Assembly (NCBI RefSeq): GCF_023517775.1
Contig: NZ_CP082905.1
Span: forward strand, 30,116-94,115
Direction: 5' to 3'
Source of the DNA: Mixta hanseatica
GTDB lineage: Bacteria; Pseudomonadota; Gammaproteobacteria; Enterobacterales; Enterobacteriaceae
Length of the DNA stretch: 64,000 nucleotides
Positions 58,942 through 64,000 of the stretch are shown piece by piece; position 1 is the first letter of the stretch; each line of letters opens with the position of its first letter. The notes beneath the pieces were generated by a model. That model was not told where the DNA came from, did no database searches, and was given only the letters and a program-made list of their open reading frames with translations. The position numbers and the translations under genes were made by a program.

Positions 58942-60939
58942 TCAGCCTTCGCTGCCCGTTTCGTCTTCGCTGCCGTTTTCCGTCACTGCAGGCTGCAGGG
59001 GTTTCATCCATGCAGGCACCCAGCGGGCATCTTTCATCACCTCTTCAGCAAATTCAGCGGCGTCTCCCTTCTTCATCTTTTCCGCATCGCTGGCATTACC
59101 CGTTTTACCGGCCTCCTTCAGCGCCCCGGTAATCTGCTCTTTGCTCATGCGTTTAAAGAAGCCCTCAGCGCCCGGCTGCCACCAGTCGGCCAGGTCAAAG
59201 CCCAGCGCCATTTCCAGCGTATCGAGGTTACTGGTCTGGCTGCGACCATAAATGCGCTCCTGGAAGCTGCACACCGCCGTGGCGCTGCAAAATCCCAGCA
59301 GCCCCAGCACGTCCCCCGTGCTCCAGCCCATCAGCCAGCGGAAGTCCTGCGACCAGTCTTCTGGGAGTTTCGCCTCCCACTGCGCCTTCTGCTCCTGAAT
59401 GAACTGCCAGGCCTTTGTATCTTCCTTTGCGGTCGTCCCGGCAATCAGCGCGGAACTGTTGTCCGTAAGGCTGATTTTCATCGGGGTTCCGTCATAGTTG
59501 CGGTGGCTGAAGGTGCTGCGGCACAACGTCCAGGTCAGCATGGCAAGCGCGATGTCCGGCTTCGTACTCAGCGCCGCCTGTACCGCCAGTGAACGTTCGC
59601 ACGACATCGAGCGAACCAGCGTGGCGGAGTAGTCTTCGGAAAGCGTCTGCAGGTCTTCCTTATTTCCGGGCTTCGCCTTCTTCGGCAGGTCGGCCTGACG
59701 CTGCACCCCGCGCTGAATAAAGCAGCTGCCGCGCTCAAAGCAGACCAGCGCCCCGGTTTTGTCCTTGTCCGCGCCTGCCCAGCTGCGCTTCAGCCCCGTT
59801 TCTTCCAGCGCGGCAACCTGCTTTTTCAGCTGCGCAACCAGCGCGTCGTCGTCGCTGAGTTTCACCCGGGCGCGAAGTTCGCTCAGCTCTTTATCTTCCT
59901 CCGGCGTCAGCTCCGGGCAGCGCTCCGGCAGCAGGTAATACGTTTTTTTCACCTCGCTGCTCCAGCTGTGCAGACGGCTGTCCATTCTGACTTCAGCCCA
60001 GGCAAACCCTTCTTCTTTCTCGACGGCGGCGGCAATCTGCTGGAGCTTTTCAAGCGTCAGCTGCTCAACCAGCGCCGTATCGATATAGCCCTCGTCTTCA
60101 TCGCTAAACAGGTCGGTGCGAATGGTTCCGCCCGCCGCGAGATAGGCATCTTTACCGATAAAAGCGAACTTTAGTGAGTGGCTAATCGCCGTCTCAGTGG
60201 AGGTGATTAGCTTACGGATGATTTCAGCGGAGGCGTTGTAATACCCCGAGGCCTGTTCCCATACCTCCAGTTGACGCTCATGCGTGTCAGCCAGCGCCAG
60301 CGCCTGACACTGATCGATCGTGATGCTATCGGCGGCCAGCTCGTCAAGAATGGCGGGTGCCAGGCCAGTCAGCTTCAGGCAGCGCTGAACGTGGCGTGAG
60401 CTGTAGCCCATGAGGTCGCCAATCTGCGCTGGTGTTTTGCCCTCGTCTGCCAGCGCCTGAAAACCGGCGATCTGCTCGGCAGGGTGCATATCCTCACGCT
60501 CGCCGTTTTCGACCATTGAAGCCGCCCGCGCCAGCTCCTCAGTGACGCGCTTGACCGGGATGGGCTGATCGGGCTGATACACGCCCTGCGAAACGAGCAG
60601 CTGCATCGCGGTAAGACGGCGCCCACCGCAGGCCACGCCCAGCATCCCGTCAGCCATATCGTGCGCGATCAGGTTATGCAGCAGCCCGACGTTTTTAATG
60701 GTGGCGGCAAGCGACTCGATACGTGACCGGACGTAGATCTTACTGCGCACGTTGAGAGGTGAAATCATCAGTCGCGAGAGTGGGATCATCTCGATGTCGA
60801 TTTTCTCCAGTGCCTGCTCTACCGCCGCTGCTGCAGCTTTGTCAGCTTTCGCTTTCGCGGGACGACGCGTTTTTTTTGTTTTTAAAGATGATGATTCTTC
60901 AGATTCTGAAGCCGTGGTGTTGACGTTCTGCTGTGACAT
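58942..60939 (-). CDS. ParB/RepB-family protein of the leading region
   Basis: 665 aa from the ATG at 60939, starting with the tag MSQQNVNTTASESEESSS, then a Lys/Arg-rich stretch. ParB N-terminal nuclease/CTPase-like domain: EMIPLSRLMISPLNVRSKIY and ACGGRRLTAMQLLVSQG. Helix-turn-helix: TPAQIGDLMGYSSRHVQRCL. The long C-terminal part resembles the large ParB-like proteins of F leading regions (YubM/orf273-type). No ParA is adjacent, so it is not a partition pair. Confidence 0.85.
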   Translation of the reverse strand: MSQQNVNTTASESEESSSLKTKKTRRPAKAKADKAAAAAVEQALEKIDIEMIPLSRLMISPLNVRSKIYVRSRIESLAATIKNVGLLHNLIAHDMADGMLGVACGGRRLTAMQLLVSQGVYQPDQPIPVKRVTEELARAASMVENGEREDMHPAEQIAGFQALADEGKTPAQIGDLMGYSSRHVQRCLKLTGLAPAILDELAADSITIDQCQALALADTHERQLEVWEQASGYYNASAEIIRKLITSTETAISHSLKFAFIGKDAYLAAGGTIRTDLFSDEDEGYIDTALVEQLTLEKLQQIAAAVEKEEGFAWAEVRMDSRLHSWSSEVKKTYYLLPERCPELTPEEDKELSELRARVKLSDDDALVAQLKKQVAALEETGLKRSWAGADKDKTGALVCFERGSCFIQRGVQRQADLPKKAKPGNKEDLQTLSEDYSATLVRSMSCERSLAVQAALSTKPDIALAMLTWTLCRSTFSHRNYDGTPMKISLTDNSSALIAGTTAKEDTKAWQFIQEQKAQWEAKLPEDWSQDFRWLMGWSTGDVLGLLGFCSATAVCSFQERIYGRSQTSNLDTLEMALGFDLADWWQPGAEGFFKRMSKEQITGALKEAGKTGNASDAEKMKKGDAAEFAEEVMKDARWVPAWMKPLQPAVTENGSEDETGSEG

Positions 60940-60944
60940 GTTGT

Positions 60945-61560
60945 TTCTCCCGTGTGGTTGCATGTGATGTTTCTCCGAGTTCCTCGCCGTGAGGGCAGAA
61001 CAGGCGACCGGGCATCAGGCTGAACGCAGGGGGAAACGGCAAGGCCGCAGCCCGCAGGGACCGGGCGCCGCCGTTTAGCTGTGCGACCCTTGCGTGAAGA
61101 CGCCCGGGTGGCAGGTTTCTGCACGGCGAAGGGATTCGGGAAACGAAACAGAACGCGGAAGGATGAACAGGGCACAGCCCCGGAACGGCACACCACGGTG
61201 CCGGGCCGGTCCTTACAGGTTGCCGCGCAGCGGCAGCCTGCAGAAGCGCCGGCGCCAGCCGGCTGCAGGGGTTGACCTGGCCCTTGCCATCAGACCCAAG
61301 CCGGCAGGCCCGGAACGCCATGCGGTCCGGCGGAGCTTACCGGCTCTGCCGGTTAGCGCAGTGGGGCTCGACGACCCGGCATCGCCGGGGAGCCGGAGGT
61401 GGCCATCAGGATGTTGACGTTTATGACCCTGAGAGGAAGTAAGTTCGCGAAGCAGCTGCCGCACAGCAGAAGCCGCAACAGCAGCAGGAAGCGAAGAGAG
61501 AAGACCATGAGACAGCGCCCAGGAGAGAGAAAGCGCAGGCAAAAGCAGAATAACCGCCGT
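60945..61560 (-). promoter_or_regulatory. Frpo-like repeat, copy D
   Basis: Core 61270-61406: GGTTGACCTGGCC, CAGACCCAAGCCGGCAGG, hairpins, GGTGGCCAT. Located directly upstream of the ParB-like gene. Confidence 0.65.
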
Positions 61561-61664
61561 GGCGGCGCAGCCGCCGCAGCCGTTATCAGCGGCCATTGAC
61601 GTTTGCGGCCTCAGCTGTCGGCACAAATCCGGCCCCGCGTGCGCGGAACCGGCGATACTTTCTG

Positions 61665-62228
61665 TCAGACATCAATGCGGACAATCATCGTGGAAACGTC
61701 TGTGTATGCGAATGCCCCGCATGGAAGCACCTCCTGATGCGTTGCAATATGCTTAAATTCCCGCTGCTGGCGCGGACCATTTGCGCAGACCGCTACAAGG
61801 TTACCGCCCGGCGCCAGCATTTTTAGCGCATGCCGGATATGTTTCAGATCCTCACAGTGGCGGAAAGGTGGATTCATTAAAATCCGATCATAAACGGCCT
61901 GCGGGGCGCAGCTCAGGAAATCCGCGCAGGTTACGGGCACCTCCGGAAATGTGTCTTTAAGATGCTGCGCCAGCGCCGCGTTCATTTCCACACATTCACA
62001 GCGGACCGCAGGCACGGCGGCAAGTACGGCGCGCAGAATGGCACCCGTTCCCGCGCTGGGCTCCAGCACCCGGTTTCCTGGCCGGATATCGGCAAGGGTG
62101 ACAAGCTTCTGACACACCGGATCTGACGAAACAAACAGTTGCGTGTCAGCATGTACCCGGGCGACGGGCTGCATACTGCTGAGTTTCTGTTGCATCTGCG
62201 CAATTCGCGCGCTGAGTTCGGTTCGCAT
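61665..62228 (-). CDS. SAM-dependent DNA methyltransferase-like protein
   Basis: 187 aa. SAM-binding motif I VLEPSAGTGAILRAVLAAV, acidic motif CECVEMNAALAQHL, and catalytic DRILMNPPFRHCED (NPPF, typical of N6-adenine or glutamine methylases). No target-recognition domain. GGAGAA precedes the ATG. Could protect the incoming plasmid from restriction; unproven. Lies after the DUF3560 gene. Confidence 0.75.
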   Translation of the reverse strand: MRTELSARIAQMQQKLSSMQPVARVHADTQLFVSSDPVCQKLVTLADIRPGNRVLEPSAGTGAILRAVLAAVPAVRCECVEMNAALAQHLKDTFPEVPVTCADFLSCAPQAVYDRILMNPPFRHCEDLKHIRHALKMLAPGGNLVAVCANGPRQQREFKHIATHQEVLPCGAFAYTDVSTMIVRIDV

Positions 62229-62320
62229 TTTTTTTCTCCCATGCCGGCGCTTGCCGGCATGCTTTGTATAGCTATTTGTATATGCACAATTTCCCCGGCC
62301 ACGCCGGGGAGCCTGGTTTG

Positions 62321-63694
62321 TCAGCGCGGCACCTCTACTGTCTTCATATCGGTGATATACACCGGCGACAGGGTGTAACCCGTGGACATGACGCGGCGTA
62401 TCCGGTAAGCCTTGTGATCGTCACCGGCCGCAATGCCCTTCACCTGTTTAAAATCGGCGTGCTTTTTGCTCCATTCCTCCTTTGTCATGCTTACGAAGCC
62501 CTCACCCGGGTAGTTAACGATCGGCGGACGCTTCGCGGCCGCCTTAGCCGCTTTTGCCTCCTCTGCGCTGGGCGCCTTATATTCGGTGATGCGATCGGGC
62601 GTGATGGTGGTTGTGGCGCCTTCCCGACCCATGAATGAATATTCCGGGGTGACCAGCGAGCTGATTTTTCCGCCGCTGCGGTTTACGCGGATGATGGTCA
62701 GCCACTCACCGCGACTTTTTACCTGGCCGCCCGGCACCATTTCGGTATCTGAGGCCAGCACGCCGCCGTGCTCGTCCAGCATGGCGCGCTCGTAGGCAAT
62801 GCGGTTGCGGTAGTGCGCTGTCCAGCGGCTTAACCGTGTGATGGTGCGTTCATGACAGGGAATGCAGATATCCCGCGCCTGCTCAGCGGTAATAATGTCC
62901 TCTTCGAGGGCAGACCAGATGCTGCGGCTGCCTTCGTACTGGCTTTTTTCCGGCGGGCGCGGGTACTTCTCCAGGGTAAAGCAGCAGTGAAGGTGATCAA
63001 CGTTCGCTATGACAAGAGCCATCGCGCGGTTAAGGTTTTCAGATGACCAGAGTTTGATAAATTTCTGACAGTCCTGCAGGCGGCGATCTGCCTTGCGCAA
63101 ATCGGCCTCAATCTTTTTGATGCGGCGCCAGCGCACGTCCGGGCGCTCTTTGTAAGCCGCGTGACGCAGCGAGGCCTCTGCGCGGCGCTCCCAGTATTCT
63201 GACGTTTCAAACAGGTTTACGGCGCGGCGCATGCCGTTCTCAATTTTCTGCGCGTGCTTACGCGCGCGGCGCTCGCTGTGGTGCCCAACCAGAATTGGCT
63301 GACCGAAAGGAACAGCCGAAGCCAGGCTGTCCACGGCGGCCAGCACCTGCCCTGACTCGGCTGCGCGCTTTTCGCTGTACTCTTCAAAACGTTCCGCGCG
63401 CTCCTCCTGGCGGTCAAACAGCGTCTGATCTTCGTCTTCAATTTCGCCCGCCAGTTCGATTAGCAGGTCTTCCCGATCGGGCGTCCACATTGGCGCCACA
63501 AAAAGTGCCTGGCGCGGCGCGTATTTAAAGCCCGCATCTTTAACACGTTGATACGTATCCTCATCCAGACGGTGCAGCGAATACAGGCGCAGCTTGTTAT
63601 CATCCGGTGAATACGTTGCACGGTAGTTTTCGCGTTTAAAAAAAGATGATTCTTTAGATTCTGAAGCCGTGGTGTTGACGTTCTGCTGTGACAT
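62321..63694 (-). CDS. DUF3560-domain leading-region protein, with shared N-terminal tag
   Basis: 457 aa. Tag MSQQNVNTTASESKESSF, then a segment with KDAGFKYAPRQALFVAPMWT, then DUF3560 (RQEERAERFEEYSEKRAAES; PFGQPILVGHHSERRARKHA; EYWERRAEASLRHAAYKERP; VRWRRIKKIEADLRKADRRL). The C-terminal part ends in a basic segment (EEWSKKHADFKQVKGIAAGD). Function unknown, common in plasmid leading regions. Frpo-like copy E lies upstream. Confidence 0.8.
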   Translation of the reverse strand: MSQQNVNTTASESKESSFFKRENYRATYSPDDNKLRLYSLHRLDEDTYQRVKDAGFKYAPRQALFVAPMWTPDREDLLIELAGEIEDEDQTLFDRQEERAERFEEYSEKRAAESGQVLAAVDSLASAVPFGQPILVGHHSERRARKHAQKIENGMRRAVNLFETSEYWERRAEASLRHAAYKERPDVRWRRIKKIEADLRKADRRLQDCQKFIKLWSSENLNRAMALVIANVDHLHCCFTLEKYPRPPEKSQYEGSRSIWSALEEDIITAEQARDICIPCHERTITRLSRWTAHYRNRIAYERAMLDEHGGVLASDTEMVPGGQVKSRGEWLTIIRVNRSGGKISSLVTPEYSFMGREGATTTITPDRITEYKAPSAEEAKAAKAAAKRPPIVNYPGEGFVSMTKEEWSKKHADFKQVKGIAAGDDHKAYRIRRVMSTGYTLSPVYITDMKTVEVPR

Positions 63695-64000
63695 GTTGTT
63701 TCTCCTGTTCAGGGTTAAGTGATGTTTCTCTGAGTTCCTCGCCGTGAGGGCAGAACAGGCGACCGGGCATCAGGCTGAACGCAGGGGGAAACGGCAAAGC
63801 CGCAGCCCGCAGGGACCGGGTGCAGACGTTTAGCTGTGCGACCCTTGCGTGAAGACGCCCGGGTGCCAGGTTTCTGCACGGCGAAGGGGCTCAGGGGAAC
63901 AAAACAGGACAACAGGTGATGAACAGGGTACAGCCCCGGAACGGCACACCACGGTGCCGGTCCGGTCCTTACAGGCTGCCGCCTCGCGGCGGCCTGCAGA
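63695..64000 (-). promoter_or_regulatory. Frpo-like repeat, copy E (cut by the window edge)
   Basis: Flank identical to copy C as far as the window goes (63645-64000 against 55924-56279). The promoter core itself lies beyond 64000. Confidence 0.55.

Overview
This window is most of an F-like conjugative plasmid of the Enterobacterales. The evidence is an F-type transfer (tra) region, an IncFIB-type and an IncFII-type replicon side by side, an F-type oriT, and a leading region with psiA and repeated elements resembling the F single-strand promoters (Frpo). The sequence does not fix the host genus. The tra genes are GC-rich. Several inserted genes (TIR-like gene, TraS-like gene, Abi-like gene) are clearly AT-richer.

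Layout. 1-4150 is an accessory array of small, unrelated single-gene units. They are separated by seven copies of a 28-bp imperfect palindrome (11-bp arm, 6-bp spacer, 11-bp arm). The units hold a 72-aa unknown protein, a membrane protein, an EexN-like lipoprotein, a type-I-toxin-like peptide with a mini-ORF, and a TIR-like effector. The array ends at a serine recombinase with its own res-like sites. I regard this as the best candidate for an undescribed system: a mobile cassette array with a dedicated boundary sequence. 4840-12283 is a detoxification block: a LysR regulator divergent from an exported dienelactone-hydrolase-like protein, a glutathione-independent formaldehyde dehydrogenase, an IS3-family element, and frmR-frmA-VOC with an FrmR-type operator. 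12481-14974 is transposon wreckage: three Tn3-family ends that truncate a dehydrogenase gene, a tnpA and a DUF1173 gene. 15015-20347 holds a plasmid-borne polymerase III theta homologue, the RepFIB-type replicon with phased iterons, a second toxin-like peptide, and the IncFII replicon (oriR, repA, leader ORF, CopA, CopB).

20387-47545 is the tra operon on the minus strand. From promoter-proximal to distal it reads traA, L, E, K, B, unknown, traV, C, trbI, traW, dsbA-like, traU, trbC, traN, traF, trbB, traH, traG, traS-like, unknown, traD, traI and a frame-interrupted membrane protein. It lacks recognisable traP, traQ, trbD, trbE, trbG, traT, traX and finO. traJ and traY are replaced by one divergently transcribed protein with about five helix-turn-helix repeats. 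traM follows at 49203-49604 and oriT lies near 49947.

50018-64000 is the leading region, which enters the recipient first. After the VirB1-like transglycosylase, nearly all genes are on the minus strand: LPD29 protein, RadC, PsiA, a ParB-like protein, a methyltransferase, a DUF3560 protein and several unknowns. This is the strand made when the incoming plus strand is the template. Repeated elements of up to about 600 bp resembling Frpo lie upstream of these genes. Genes just downstream of a copy begin with nearly the same 13-17 residues (MSQQNVNTTASES or MNTQNVN-AASEA), so promoter, ribosome-binding site and first codons appear to move as one module. An AT-rich Abi-like gene is inserted between two of the repeats.
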